A stretch of 64,000 nucleotides of DNA from Lucinisca nassula (GCA_963580285.1 OY757014.1:97013372-97077371), one strand, 5' to 3'; shown: positions 22,833-33,876, counted from the first letter of the stretch. Translations and numbers: made by a program. Notes: generated from the letters alone by a model not told the origin.

Positions 22833-22917
22833 GAGGTCTTGGACTGCAGGCTTTTTTCTGGCAATGTCCGGCGAAGACCAGACATACGGAAAAAGCCGAT
22901 CGATGATTTTTGAATTG

Positions 22918-23530
22918 ATATAAATCGCCGCCCACAAACCACCGCTACCATTTTTCTGCATGCGATCGGTAAATTACGTCATCAGACGCTAGCACCCCCA
23001 CACGTGTTTAATGTCATTGTGTGTATCTCTTTCATAAAAAAAATGTTTGGAACAGGTAAAAAACCTTTTCTCGATAGCTAAACGGTTGTGAATAGAGGTG
23101 GATAGAAAACCAGTGCTTTGCACAGCTCCCAAATTATCCCCAGAAGCTCTGTGTCAATAACCAACAACAGCGTTCGACTTTTCCCGCCCAGCGTCAGCTA
23201 TTTGGCGCCAAAAATGAGATCATAGAAAAGTCTGTTTTTATTATGCAAACATATACCTTTAGATGTAGCTAATTGTCGGAGGAGCGATTAAATCATTTTC
23301 ACATTGATTGTGGATTAAATTTTGTGATTGGAGGATAAACGCCAATTAGAGACCTAACTTGACCATATTTTCACACCAAATCAACACGCACCGCAGGGTG
23401 GCAATTTTATGACAGGGATTAACAATAGTGTCATACTTGAACCGTAATAAATACACAGATGGTTTGTCTCTGAATTGACAGTGCAGAAATTATTGCGATT
23501 TAATTACTGGACTAGTTTTACCGTATTTAA
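22918..23530 (-). repeat. Shared transposon interior (inverted copy)
   Basis: Reads on the minus strand like 41,440-42,130. Shared blocks include CGATCGCGTGCAGAAAAA-type text, the ACCGTTTAGCTATCGAGAAAA block, TTTGGCGCCAAATAGC and AATTTAATCCACAATCA. Partial copies lie at 39,950-40,440 and 43,655-43,850. Confidence 0.8.
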
Positions 23531-23701
23531 GGACTCAAAAAGACTGACAAACTGAGCTGTATTTACCGATCAGTTATGAAAGAAAATATGAAAAATGGAT
23601 AAAAAAAGAAAATATTGGTATTGGCGGACGGTATTGTGATATGATTTTTTTCTGAACTGTATCACGATATACCGATAATATCGCACATCACTAATCAATA
23701 A

Positions 23702-24233
23702 GAAAACAAACAGTACACCTGGCCACAAATCAGTCCATAAAAACATTGTGTCCAGGCTGCAAAATAAAGTTTTTTGGTTTATTTTTCAGTACTCTTTAAA
23801 AATTTCTCGCTACTCCTTTTTTTTAAAAAAGGACGAGTACTGTACTCTTTTGAAAAAAAATTATCTAAAGTCCTGAAGTATATGCGAAAACCCATTTTTC
23901 ACTGTATAAAGTTGGGCTTAGATGGGACGTTATTGCATAGACTTGCAAACATGATGTTTTATTTTAAAACTTATCAGTTGTTCTTTCTGCTCAAATAGTG
24001 ACGTGATATAACTGGCTACATTATTACATTAATTGTGTTGACTGGGCCGTTAAACCTCAATTCCAACAAACAAAATATTTTTAAACTGGCATCTGAATAA
24101 AAGTTTATAAAAATGTCACTTAATGAGTAATAATCAATATTACACATTAAGTGCCATGTGTAAAAAGTTTGTTTAACTTTTACACAGACTCTACTGTAGC
24201 TCAACCTGGTTTGGAATAGAAACATAACGTTTT
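23702..24233. other. Intergenic; SINE tail fragment
   Basis: 24,027-24,072 is the last 45 bp of SINE family V on the + strand (GTGTTGACTGGGCCGTTAAACC, then CAAACAAA). Nothing else is recognised. Confidence 0.6.
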
Positions 24234-24317
24234 TTATTTTCTCCCACAAGCATTGCAAGTTACTGCTTGCTGACGACCAGAAACGGACGAATTACAAGAA
24301 ATGCACAACTCAGACAT
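24234..24317 (-). pseudogene. Truncated zinc-binding first exon, paralogue of 38557-38679
   Basis: The minus-strand frame from ATG (24317) starts MSELCISC and continues AVTCNACGRK, then stops after 27 residues. The exon at 38,679 reads MSELCISCDKEINGRRHAVTC, with the four-cysteine CxxC..CxxC spacing kept in both. Sequence just upstream of the ATGs is also similar (CTTTGAAAT, then AAAATG). This copy loses the RWQHRLCGT block. Similar N-termini occur in mollusc FLYWCH/MULE-type proteins (from memory, unchecked). Confidence 0.6.
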
Positions 24318-24767
24318 TTTGACAATCAGATATACATTAAGATTTCAAAGATGAATGATGCGATGAGGTCTGATAAATACATTGTAAAATGTTTAATGCT
24401 GAATAAAGTATATTATGTTAGGATATATAAAAGCATTTCTAAAAACAAAAAGAACTCGGTTCATAAAATTTTGGGGGCTCATTTAGCCTTCCTGGAATGT
24501 CGGCCGCCACTCGCCGAAAGAGACAAAACCTTTAATCAACAATCACAATTATTCTCACCTCGGTTAATGTGTGATTATGAATTTTTAAGAATTATCGTGG
24601 TGGATAAGCGCCTTTGTCAAAATGACAAAGTAATTAATATGCACTTGTTTTCACACTTAACTAATTATATCGACTGCCAAAACGACCACATCTCTCTTTC
24701 TCTCTCTCTCATTCTATATATATCTCGCTATCCGAAACGAGCCAGTCCATACATCACCGATCAGTAG
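24318..24767. other. Intergenic
   Basis: A 166-codon + strand frame (24267-24767) overlaps the zinc-motif remnant on the other strand, has a non-ATG start and a low-complexity end (SLSLSLIL from CT repeats). I do not regard it as a gene. Confidence 0.5.
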
Positions 24768-24808
24768 GTGTCATTTGACGTGTCCCCATGAACAGTTCAG
24801 ATTCAGGT
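24768..24808 (+). mobile_element. LINE 3'-end fragment
   Basis: GTGTCATTTGACGTGTCCCC..AACAGTTCAGATTCAG matches the 3' terminus of the LINE at 35,920-35,955. Confidence 0.7.
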
Positions 24809-24839
24809 CCGTTCGTCCGCCCATCTACCCAAGCATCAC

Positions 24840-24970
24840 ATCATTCATTCATTTCCGTCTGTCCAGCTACCAATACTCTCCATTCATTCATTAACTTATC
24901 TAGCTCCGTATATTCAAAATGCCATCCGTTCATCTACCAACGCACAACTCCATTCACCCATTTATTCATT
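24840..24970 (+). repeat. Degenerate CATT microsatellite
   Basis: Scattered CATTCATTCATT and CCATCCGTTCAT blocks. Confidence 0.7.
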
Positions 24971-25330
24971 AAGGAGTGTGCTAGCCCAGTGGTTAGTGCA
25001 CTTGCCTCTGATGCTAGAGGCTCCCGGCTCAATACCTGGAGGCGGTGATTATTTCGGTGTCCAAACACGCTCCATTAGCACCGTGGGATCGGGACGTTAA
25101 CTGGAGGCCCCCTTGTGCAGGGAAAGTCATCTCTGCAGGTTAAAGACCCCTACCGTAACATGATTACTGTGTAGCTTTCAACCCTGCAACCTGGAGTGTA
25201 TGTAATGTACACCTCAGAGTAATGATGCCACCGGAGCGTGTTCGGACACCGAAATTTTATCGCCGTGGATAGAACCTGGGAACTCTTGCATCAGAGGCAA
25301 GTGCACTAACCACAGAACTATCACACTCAC
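24970..25330. mobile_element. Two tRNA-like SINE heads in inverted orientation (family R)
   Basis: The + head at 24,974-25,050 has A-box-like TAGCCCAGTGGTTAGTGCAC and a B-box region GGCTCAATACC. The - head at 25,265-25,325 is the inverted equivalent (GTGGTTAGTGCACTTGCCTC). Between them lie the family R body blocks (GGTTAAAGACCCCTACCG, GGAGTGTATGTAATGTACACC). The arrangement is either two copies inserted head-out or a fold-back composite. Confidence 0.8.
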
Positions 25331-25332
25331 AT

Positions 25333-25460
25333 CTCCAGCCCTGTCACCCAAATAAACAAACAGGGTTTATAAGCATGGACGGACCGACTCGAACGCTTTG
25401 CCTGGGCAGGCTTAGATCCTCTTAAGCAGTTGTGCCCGGCCGGTTTCAACTCTGCAGATA
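25333..25460 (-). mobile_element. SINE-like family V, partial copy
   Basis: Middle and head part only (GGGTTTATAAGCATGGACGG, GGCAGGCTTAGATCCTC). Confidence 0.8.
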
Positions 25461-25654
25461 GATTTTATTTAGTCGAAAGTTTTCAACAAATGTAACATTA
25501 GCTATGTATTGCTATTAACATCATGCAGCCAAGTCAACTCAGGTTTATTTAAAGTCAGTTTGGTTTTACAACATGTTAACCTAAGCTTAAAGCTTATTCT
25601 ACCGACTATTGACCTTATTTGCTAGTTCCTATTCTGAGGATTATCAGTGTTGGG

Positions 25655-25720
25655 AAAACAGGTAACCAGGCCCCCCTGACCTTTCAAGGTCAGGGGGGGG
25701 TCTGGTTACCTTTTTTCCAA
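25655..25720. repeat. Strong hairpin with about 30-bp arms
   Basis: TTGGGAAAACAGGTAACCAG and CCCCCCTGACCTT on the left face AAGGTCAGGGGGG and CTGGTTACCTTTTTTCCAA on the right, with almost no loop. Probably a small foldback transposon. Confidence 0.85.
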
Positions 25721-26080
25721 TATTGACTATGTGCAAAGTGGGAGCCAGCAAATATTGTGAATAGAGCCCATCTATTTCTTCAAGGCCTGAGATTGACGAG
25801 GCGTACCAATGAGCAATCACGTCCACTAGCAGAGTTCTCGTTAATTCTTAATTTTGAGTAATTTACTCTAGTTTATCATTTCTGACTCCAACTTTTTGGA
25901 AAGTCTTTTAGAAATGTATGGTAAAACTCCCTTTTTCTGGAGGACAGCATTTTACTCCAATTTTCAAAATCCTAGTGAGAAACCCGACTAGCCTTTACAT
26001 AGCTAACTGGGAGCTATCAGAAGAAAATTGATGTTTTTCTATGTTTTCATACATTTTGAGGTTTATTGATATACACACAG
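25721..26080. other. Intergenic
   Basis: No repeat or gene recognised. Confidence 0.5.
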
Positions 26081-26957
26081 ATACTTGGGGCCTGGACTCA
26101 GGTGAGTGATCATAGGCCAAACTGACCTCTTGAAGTTCGATTTTTGCACAGTTTTTCCATAGTAAACATGACTGAGTACTAAGATAACCTGTCCAGCTTA
26201 TAAATGAAAGCAGTTGTGATGGCTATATAGCCCCTTTATGGAAAGATAGAAAACTTCGCCAGACCAAAATTCGATCAGTCCCAGACAAACTATCCCAACG
26301 CTGCCAAAATACAAATCGGGGCTGTATCAGCCTTGCATCCGTTTGTTCTGCATTCATTTACCTTTACAAAAATACTAATCTTATTTATTTCTTCCAAAAA
26401 GCGATTTTAAATTGCCTGACAGTCGTCAAAAATCTTTCTAACACACAACCTTTCGCAGTGCTTCCCGGCTTCGATATTACAACACCACACTCGCCGGGAA
26501 ATAAACTGGAAATTCTGGCAGATTTTTACCGGCGCGTGCAGCGTTGTAATATCGAAGCCGTGAACCGCTGCGAAAGGTTGTGTGTTGAAAAGATTTTTGA
26601 CGACTAAGACAATTTAAAATCGTTTTTTGGAAGAAATAAATGAGGTAGAAAAAGAGATTAGTATTGTTGTAAAGGTAAATGAATGCAGAACAAACAGATG
26701 CAAGGTTGATAGAGTCGCGTTTTGTATTTCAGCAGTGTTGGGATAGTTTGTCTGGGACTGGCCAAATTTTGGTCTGGCGAAGTTTTCTATCTTTCCATAA
26801 CTACTTTCATTTGTAAGCTTTCTAGACATGATTAAGCTTTTTGAACATGTTATTCTAGTGCTCAGTCATGTTTAACTGTGGAAAAACTGTGCAAAAATCG
26901 AACTTCAAGAGGTCAGTTCGGCTCATGATCACCCACCTGAGTCCAGGCCCCAAGTAT
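26081..26957. repeat. 877-bp inverted repeat (foldback)
   Basis: Arms of about 420 bp (26,081-26,498 and 26,529-26,957) around a spacer of about 30 bp. Outer ends ATACTTGGGGCCTGGACTCA / TGAGTCCAGGCCCCAAGTAT match exactly. The inner tips GGCTTCGATATTACAAC / GTTGTAATATCGAAGCC match, as do AAAACTTCGCCAGACCAAA and its complement. By eye the arms are about 85-90% identical with small indels. No coding frame spans it, and no clear target duplication was seen. Confidence 0.92.
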
Positions 26958-28450
26958 ACTAGCTTCTCATGGTACCAAGGGTTCCATGGTACCGGGGTAA
27001 ACAATATTTTGCTGCATTTTGAATCTTGTACAATTCACATGGGCTTGATATCCTCACATCAATGAAGTAGGATATATATCTTTCCATTGGTATATATATC
27101 ATTTCAGTTTTATGATAAATATCTGGATAAATATCTAGAAAGTTAAAAAGCAGGTGAAATCAGATTTTTCACATTTTCTCTTCACCCCCTGGTTGTTAAA
27201 TTTGTCTTTTAATTATTTTTGAAATATCCTATGATTTTTCTTTTGTGGCTTAAGTTTTTCTCGGGTTGGTCTTATAAATTGAAACATGCAAGAACAATCC
27301 TGTTTGTCTCCGGTTGATATATACTGCCTTCTATATGCATGGGTATTCGTTTAGTACTGAAAGTTAATTTTAGCCTCAAGTGCACAGGCAGTCTATGCAT
27401 GTGTTCTTTAAATTACTTTAAACTATCCCAGTGTTTCTTTGCCCCAATGACACCTCTGAGTATAAGCTTAGAACATAAAGTTAAATGATGAATCAAACTT
27501 GCTTGTCTTTCATACAACCCTCGTGATAAATTGTACCCCCTGTGTTTCAACTGTAGCTTACTTTATTGTAACATTTGCAGGATTAAAAGCAGTCAAAAAT
27601 TATTTTACATAATTTTTGCAGTTGTCCCTATTTGAAATACTAATGTTTATTGTTTTAATTAATACGAAAAACCATTACATGTATTTTTAATTGAATCAGT
27701 TTTCTACATTTGTCATTTTTCTATTTGCCTTGGTACCATGGGAATGCCTGTTGGCATTAGAAAATTCTGCCTGGGTACATATCTGTCAGGTTTGTTTATA
27801 CATGCTGAAGTATTGTGATCATTACTCCTCCTTAATTGTAAGAAGAGACCCTATAGAAAATTAACATAAAATTATTTTAGTGCTGAATAGCACTTACTGT
27901 GAAATATTTATACTGTAACATTAACTACCTTGGTACCATGGGAAACCGGGCTATCTGTGGATATAGACAGTGTTTTGATCACTTTATGCAAGTGGCAGTG
28001 GCAAGCTGCGATCAAATTTTGCGTGTAAGACCTCCCGAAAGCTACGCAAAATCGGTCTATCAAAGAGGTAAATTGAACAGGTTGTTTTATCAACATATAG
28101 CCTCGAAATACAAAACGGCAGCCCAAACAAAAACTAACTTTTTTCCAACTTCTACAGTGTTGAGCTTTTTTCTGCGCGCTCTCCACTTTGAGGGAAATGA
28201 CGTCATTAGAAAAGAAGCATCCTGATTGGATTTTAAAAAAGATGGGACCTCATCGTCTGTAATGAGCCACATTGTCATAATATGACACAGATAAGAATTT
28301 AATTTGGGCTGGTGGTGGAGGGTATACTATATGGGGTATGGCGATCACTCTGAATTTTGCCTGCTACAAAGGTTGGGACCCTGCATCTAGTGTTTAGCCT
28401 CCAAAACACAGACTTTCTTTCAAACTGCGATCGGTCACATTTGACCATTA
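26958..28450. other. Intergenic, AT-rich
   Basis: Four GGTACCATGG-type sites occur (26,970, 26,988, 27,732 and 27,932). Overlapping frames on both strands at 27,899-28,278 have no recognisable product. Nothing else is seen. Confidence 0.5.
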
Positions 28451-28495
28451 CTCGCAGGTGTACATTACAAACACTCCAGCAGGGTTGAAAATGTT

Positions 28496-28615
28496 CTATA
28501 AAAGGGTTATCCTTTGGAAGCAAGGAATACACCACAAAACAGGAAAATATGGAGTGTACATGTTTTCTGGGCCAGACTAGCTAGTTTCGACCAATTAGGC
28601 CTCATCAGTGGCCCT
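28496..28615 (+). repeat. Short dispersed repeat S (uninterrupted copy)
   Basis: TATAAAAGGGTTATCCTTTG, GGAATACACCACAAAACAGG, TATGGAGTGTACATGTTTTC, then GGCCAGACTAGCTAGTTT and GCCTCATCAGTGGC. It is the empty-site counterpart of the copy split at 41,341/42,733. Another partial copy, reversed, lies at 33,505-33,597. Confidence 0.85.
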
Positions 28616-28708
28616 CAAAATATTTTCAAAATTCCACAATGGAATCAATTATCCCAAAGGACAAGAGAATTTAAACTACACTATGAAAGCCTACACAGTA
28701 ATAATGTA

Positions 28709-28882
28709 ATTACGGTAGGGGCCTTTAACCTGCACAGGAGATGATTTTGGCATTCGTCCCTGCAAATGATGCCAGTGATGCGTGTTTGGACACCGAATTA
28801 ATCACCGCCTCCGGGGATCGAACCGGGTTCCTCTAGCATCAGAGGCAAGTGCACAAACCACTGAGCCATTACGCTGACAGAC
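28709..28882 (-). mobile_element. tRNA-like SINE family R
   Basis: Minus-strand copy with the head at the right: B-box GGTTCGATCCCCGG and A-box region ending GTGGTTTGTGCACTTGCCTC. The body is CATCATTTGCAGGGACG. Confidence 0.85.
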
Positions 28883-29019
28883 AGCGTACGATCAAAAACA
28901 TCCAGTAAATCATCAACACCCTAAAAAAATCTGCATATTTTATCCCCTGGGATTTTATCATACCCCAAAACTCTTAAACCTTCTTCTATAAGATACATTC
29001 AGGTACAGTGACCATTAAT

Positions 29020-29625
29020 AAAGTAGAAGTAAAACAAAGATCAGGAATTGATACAATTAACTTACTCCATCCATAAAAGACACCAAAGGGAAAGAAATAC
29101 AAACATTAAGCGACCAGACCATAATGGAAACCTAAACAAAGGAAGGCCATATGGACAGTTACTTTCCCACAAAATGGCCATATGGCCATCCAAAATTAAA
29201 AGACACAAGTGATATACACAGTAAGCAACAAACAACAACATAAATAAATCGCCACGGAAGAGCCGCCTTGGAACGGCCAGTGGAAGATTTCCACTGGGGG
29301 GCCTAAATCGATCCTACGTGGCCACAATCCCCGCCCTTACTTCCGTCGCGATTTAGACAAATAATTAGTTCAGTCCGCATGAAGGCCTCCTAACTCATCA
29401 GTGCAACATCTCCGTGAACACAAAAATCAAAGAACCACAGAGGTGAGACAACGGTGAGGACTCGACAGCAAGAAACCACTGAAATGCTGGAGCAAAAGAA
29501 AACCAACAGTTAGACTCCGATGAGCCCGACCAGAGACAAATACTTGACCCATGCGACAGTGTCAACCCGAACAAGGGCATCAAAAGTAAACAACTTACAA
29601 TATCATAGGTACCAGTCCTATAGTG
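29020..29625 (-). mobile_element. LINE 3'-UTR copy (element L2), leftmost
   Basis: Minus-strand 3' region of a retroelement; on the + strand it begins GATCAGGAATTGATACAATT and passes AAAGGGAAAGAAATACAAAC. Similar units start at about 30,433, 31,163, 32,258, 34,506 and 42,466, all ending at the same point, as expected for 5'-truncated LINE insertions. Repeated minus-strand peptides (SGSSESNCWFSFAPAFQWF) are non-coding echoes of this UTR. Confidence 0.8.
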
Positions 29626-29944
29626 ATGCCCTGAAAAATTCCTTTTTTTCCTAGGACTTCCCTTCCCTCTTCTGTGGTGAATGCTAAGACTGCAGTGGAG
29701 TTCAAAGCATGTACAGGGTAAGATTGAGATTCAGAGGTATGCGTTTTAGTATACATCTGTTATTCAGATTGGAAATAGTTTTAAGGACTCATCCAGTGAC
29801 TTCTCTTTTTTATTTATTTTTTATCTAAATTTAGCTACGCACCCAACTGAGGCAATGGCCAAATCTGACCGACTCAGTATAAGAAGATAGTTAAACTCTT
29901 CCCAAATTAAACTGGCGTCCTATCTATTGCAGATAGATTTGTTT

Positions 29945-30243
29945 CTTGCAAAATTTATGATAAACGCGTTGATTTTGACTCTGAGATTATAAATTTTCCT
30001 TTCTTGGATGCTGATGCTCCTCGTGCGACATCCTACGGCGTTTATATTTCACAATTAATTCGATTTGTCAGAGTGTCTAGTCATGTAATTGACTTCAACA
30101 CTCGTAATAAATTGTTAACTGCTAAACTTCTTAATCAGGGTGCATGCATGGTAGTTAACCCAATCACGGTTGACTACTTTGCTTCCCTCTTTAATTGCAC
30201 GCCGGTGGGTCAGGCCTCAGATTCTATGACGGTTCCAACGTAA
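29945..30243 (+). pseudogene. Retroelement RT C-terminal fragment, + copy
   Basis: Reads NFPFLDADAPRATSYGVYIS, QLIRFVRVSSHV, NKLLTAKLLNQG and then jumps to ACMVVNPITVDYFASLFNCT. The about 90 residues that join these blocks in relatives (YHKLRKAFSKFYRRH.., present at 32.2 kb) are deleted. It ends SDSMTVPT-stop. This tail is frequent in marine-invertebrate RT-bearing retroelements; the clade is not assigned. Confidence 0.75.
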
Positions 30244-30289
30244 AGGCTTATTGAGAATTAGAGAGATCTAATTCAAGGTAATGTTTATT

Positions 30290-30920
30290 GGTGCCACAGA
30301 GATGAAACAACGGTGAGGACTCAACAGCAAGAAATCACTGAAATGCTGGAGCAAAAGAAGGCCAACAGTTAGACTCCGACTAGTAGGAAAAGGTCACTCA
30401 GGGAAGACCACAATCCAAAATAGTTCTAAGTGGAGGCAATGATCAAGAATAGATACAATTAACCCACGGCTCCCATCAGAGACACTAAAGGGAAAGAAAC
30501 AAAAACATGAAACAACAGACCCTAATAGAAACTTCAATAGCGGAAAGCCAACAGGACAGTTACTTTCCCACAAAATGGCCAATAGGCTATCCAAAATAAA
30601 ATGATATAAGCGACACAAACACCCAAAGACCAACCATAACAAAAATAAACCGCGACAGAAGAACCGCCTTGGGACGGTCAGCGGAAACAAATTCCATTGG
30701 GGATTTTTCGATTTTTCGTGGCCACAATCCTCGCCCTTACTTCCGTCCTGATTTAGACAAATAATTTGTTCAGTCAGCATGAATGCCTCCTATCTCATCA
30801 GTGCAACATCTCAGTGAACACAAAAATCAAACAACAACAGAGATGAAACAACGCTGAGGACTCGACAGCAAGAAACAATTGAAATGCTGGAGCAAAAGAA
30901 AACCAACAGTTAGACTCCGA
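30290..30920 (-). mobile_element. LINE L2 3'-UTR copies
   Basis: A short copy (30,290-30,400) abuts a longer one (30,433-30,920), both minus strand. The former joins head-on to the + strand RT fragment, so an inversion or independent insertion is implied. Confidence 0.75.
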
Positions 30921-31162
30921 GAATGCAGCCGTCTCAAGTAACCTATAGAGAGTGACACAAAGGCACACAGAAAACAGACGAGACATGCACCAACGGCACA
31001 AAGCCAATTAAGACAGTGCAAAAGAACGACCGCCTAGGGACTGTCAGAAGCAAAACTAGTTGGGGACTTCAACTCCGGAGTTTATGAAATTTCAACCCTC
31101 GCCCTCAGTGTCAGTACAGTATCAAACAAAATAACAATAACAGATTGATCCGCATGGATAAT
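30921..31162. other. Diverged L2-related spacer
   Basis: Contains GGACTGTCAGAAGCAAAAC and TCCGGAGTTTATGAAATTTC. It probably belongs to the same retroelement UTR but is too diverged for me to align. Confidence 0.45.
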
Positions 31163-31734
31163 AGAAGTGAAGGCAATGATCAGGAATCGATTCCATTAAT
31201 CCACAGCTCCCATCAGAGACACCAAATTGAAAGAAGCACAAACATGAAACAACTAGATCCTAATGGAGACATCAATAGCGGAAAGCCAAAAGGACAGTTA
31301 CTTTCCCAAAAATTGGCCAATTGGCCATCCAAAGCAAAATAATATAAGCGATACACACGCTAAAAAACAAGCCATGACAAAAATAAACCACAACAGAAGA
31401 ACCGCCTTGGAACGGTCAATGAAACGAATTCCACTGAGGGCTTAAATCGATTTTACTTGGCCACAATCCTCGCCCTTACTTCCGTTGCGATTTAGACAAA
31501 CAATTTGTTCAGTCCGCATGAAGGCCTCCTAACTCATCAGTGCAACATCTCCGTGAACACAAAAATCAATCAACCGCAGAGATAGAGATGAAACAACGGT
31601 GAGGACTCGACAGCAAGAAACCACCGAAATGCTGGAGCAAAGGAAAACCAACAGTTAGACTCCGATGAACCCAACCAGAGACAGAGAATCAGGCACCAAC
31701 CAACATTACATAAAATTAGATTCTCTCTAATTCT
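31163..31734 (-). mobile_element. LINE L2 3'-UTR copy
   Basis: Minus-strand UTR directly downstream (in sense) of the RT fragment at 31,785-32,250. On the + strand it opens GGCAATGATCAGGAATCGAT. Confidence 0.85.
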
Positions 31735-32250
31735 CAGTTAGCCTTTACGCTGGAACCGTCATGGAATCTGAGACCTGAAAATTCAGGGGAGGTTAATCTT
31801 AGAGGAAAATAGGCATGTATCAAATATAAATGAATATAACTTTGGAACGAATGGGAATTTTTCATGCGGTTTTCAATAAAATGGCCCTCCCGGTGTCTGC
31901 TTTCACCCTGCTTCAGACTAAGAATTTTTAAAATTTCTTTGTAATTGCTCTTTAAAGAGGGTGCAAAGTTGTCAACCGTGATTGGGTTAACTACCATACA
32001 TGCAGTCTGTCGTATAACATTTATATTGTATCCAATCTTTTTATATCGAAGAGTGATTTTACGAAATTGGGCATTGAAGTCATTGCAATTATATATTTTT
32101 CTGAACTTACATACTAAGTCACCATAAAATTCGGGTTCTGACAGACCTTGTTGCAGAAGAGATTTAAGTCCAACATTGAATTTTGAAATTAAATCGGAAT
32201 GACGTCTATAAAATTTTGAAAAGGCTTTGCGTAGTTTATGATACTGATAA
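31735..32250 (-). pseudogene. Retroelement RT C-terminal fragment, - copy
   Basis: The minus-strand frame reads YHKLRKAFSKFYRRHSDLI, LLQQGLSEPEFYGDLVCKF, RYKKIGYNINVIRQTA and CMVVNPITVDNFAP. After this an about 150-bp segment absent from the other copies (31,785-31,935) intervenes before the shared SDSMTVP end. It starts abruptly (5' truncation) right after the 3' end of the preceding L2 copy. Confidence 0.8.
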
Positions 32251-32257
32251 AGGAAGT

Positions 32258-32985
32258 GGAGGCAATGATCAGGAATCGATACAGTCAACCCACAGCTCCC
32301 ATCAGAGACACCAAATGGAAAGACACACACACATGAAACAACAGATCCTTATGGGAACACCAACAGCGGAAAGCCAAAAAGACAGTTACTTTTCCACAAA
32401 ATGGCCAATAGGCTATCCAAAATAAAATAACATAAGCGACACAAACACTCAAAGACCAACCATAACAAAAATAAGCCGCGACAGAAGAACCGCCTTGGAA
32501 CGGTCAGTGGAAGATTTCCACTGGGGGGCTTAAATCGATTTTACGTGGCCACAATCCTCGCCCTTACTTCTGTCGCGAATTAGACAAATAATTTGTTCAG
32601 TCCGCATGAAGGCCTCCAAACTCATCAGTGCAACATCTCCGTGAACACAAATAATCAAACAACCACAGAGATGAAACAATGGTGAGGACTCGACAGCAAG
32701 AAACCACTGAAATGCTGGAGCAAAAGAAAACCAACAGTTAGACTCCGATGAGCCCGACCAGAGACAGAGCATCAGGCACCAACCAGCATTATCTCTCTAA
32801 TTCTCAATAAGCCTTTACGTTGGAGCCGTCATAGAATCTGGGGCCTGACCCACCGGCGTGCAATTAAAGAGGGAAGCAAAGTTGCCAACCGTGATTGGGT
32901 TAACTACCATGCATGCAGTCTGTCGTATAATATCCATGTTGTACCCAATCTTTTTATATCGAAGAATGATTTTACGAAATTGGGT
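32258..32985 (-). mobile_element. LINE L2 copy: short RT end plus full 3' UTR
   Basis: 32,793-32,985 carries the RT end (FRKIILRYKKIGYN.., IRQTACMVVNPITV, FNCTPVGQAPDSM in the minus frame); 32,258-32,793 is the UTR. Its 3' end touches the start of the next truncated copy at 32,250, giving a head-to-tail pile. Confidence 0.85.
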
Positions 32986-32995
32986 GCCATTTGAC

Positions 32996-33170
32996 CATTT
33001 TGTGGGAAAGTAACTGTCCTTATGGCATTCCTTTGTTTAGGTTTCCATTATGGTCTGGTCGCTTCATGTTTGTGTTTCTTTCCCTGTGGTGTCTTTGATG
33101 GGTGCAGTAAGTTAATTGTATCGATTCCTGATCTTTGTTTTACTTCTACTTTAACTACTATGACTCGCTC
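32996..33170 (+). mobile_element. LINE L2 3'-UTR end, + orientation
   Basis: GACCATTTTGTGGGAAAGTA to TCGATTCCTGATCTTTG, the reverse of the ends listed above. Confidence 0.75.
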
Positions 33171-33174
33171 AAGA

Positions 33175-33876
33175 AATTCTGGAACCTTAGCTGGAATTTG
33201 CCGGCTATTATAGAGCATGAATTTCTTATGGGCTCTGTTCCCTAGAATGATTCTAATTGGTCTACATTTATCTGATTGTCTGTTATCCAGTCGGTATGAG
33301 GTAGATAAATCTATATTTTCCCAGCCTAAACTCTCTGATATTGTTCTTGTGTCATTTTCATCAGCTCTTATTTTCAATACCACTTGTGTTACTGTGCTCC
33401 GGCAAATTGAAAACAGTGAGATTTACCTCACGCCTTCTTCTGTCTTCGGGTTCACTGTTACGCCTGTCTACTGTCTCATCAATGCCTGACTTAAGTTCCT
33501 ACAGAATATCTGAAAACATGTACACTCCATATTTTTCACTTCTGTGGTGTATTTCTTGCTTCCGAAGGATAACCCTTTTATAGAACATATTCATAGAAGT
33601 GACTGATTTCTGAACCTCAGCTTTTGACAATTTCTCAACACTTTCTAAACGGCATTCCAGATTTGTCATCCTGTCTTCGTGCCTATTTTGAATGTCATTT
33701 GGAGTTTTAGAAATGTTTTCCAAAGTAGGAAACATACTCTTACACACTGAGCAAGACCAATGAAAATCGGTCATTTCCCCTCTTTCAATTTAGCCATATA
33801 GGGTATCACTGATTCCATCACAGCTTAAGCAATAGTGTAGTTTACAGCCCGAACAGGCTAATCGGTTCACAATCAT
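33175..33876 (-). pseudogene. LINE ORF1-like protein with PHD finger, decayed
   Basis: From ATG at 33876 the minus strand reads RLACSGCKLHYCLSCDGIS, a stop (33790-33792), then MTDFHWSCSVCKSMFP (completing a Cys/His PHD-type pattern), a coiled-coil-like stretch (NRHEDRMTNLECRLESVEKL), an inserted repeat S copy (33,505-33,597), then RRREVNLTVFNLPEH and, after a frameshift, RADENDTRTISESLG and KCRPIRIILGNRAHKKF. PHD, coiled coil and an RRM-like NLPE domain are known in ORF1 proteins of CR1/L2-type LINEs. Confidence 0.8.
33505..33597 (-). repeat. Short repeat S inserted in the ORF1 remnant
   Basis: Reverse copy of repeat S (TATAAAAGGGTTATCCTTCG to GGAGTGTACATGTTTTC). It separates the coiled-coil part from the NLPE part of the ORF1 remnant and adds a stop. 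Confidence 0.75.

Larger units (their letters stand above)
22009..23693. mobile_element. Non-autonomous hAT-like transposon
   Basis: Perfect 8-bp target duplication ATCAATAA (22001-22008 and 23694-23701). Ends TAGGGATGGGTATTG and (inverted) TAGTGATGTGCGATATT, with subterminal TATCACGATA-type palindromes on both sides. An 8-bp duplication and TAGGG-like ends fit hAT. No transposase frame survives in its 1,685 bp. A 259-bp MITE is nested at 22,223, and 22,918-23,530 matches, inverted, elements at 39.9-44.2 kb. Confidence 0.85.

Noticed and set aside
24267..24767. 166-codon open frame
   Set aside because: Non-ATG start, antisense to the zinc-motif remnant, low-complexity end, no similarity recognised.
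31785..31935. Intron in the RT fragment
   Set aside because: The extra segment ends in TTTTCAG, but other copies may simply carry a deletion; the start lacks a donor.
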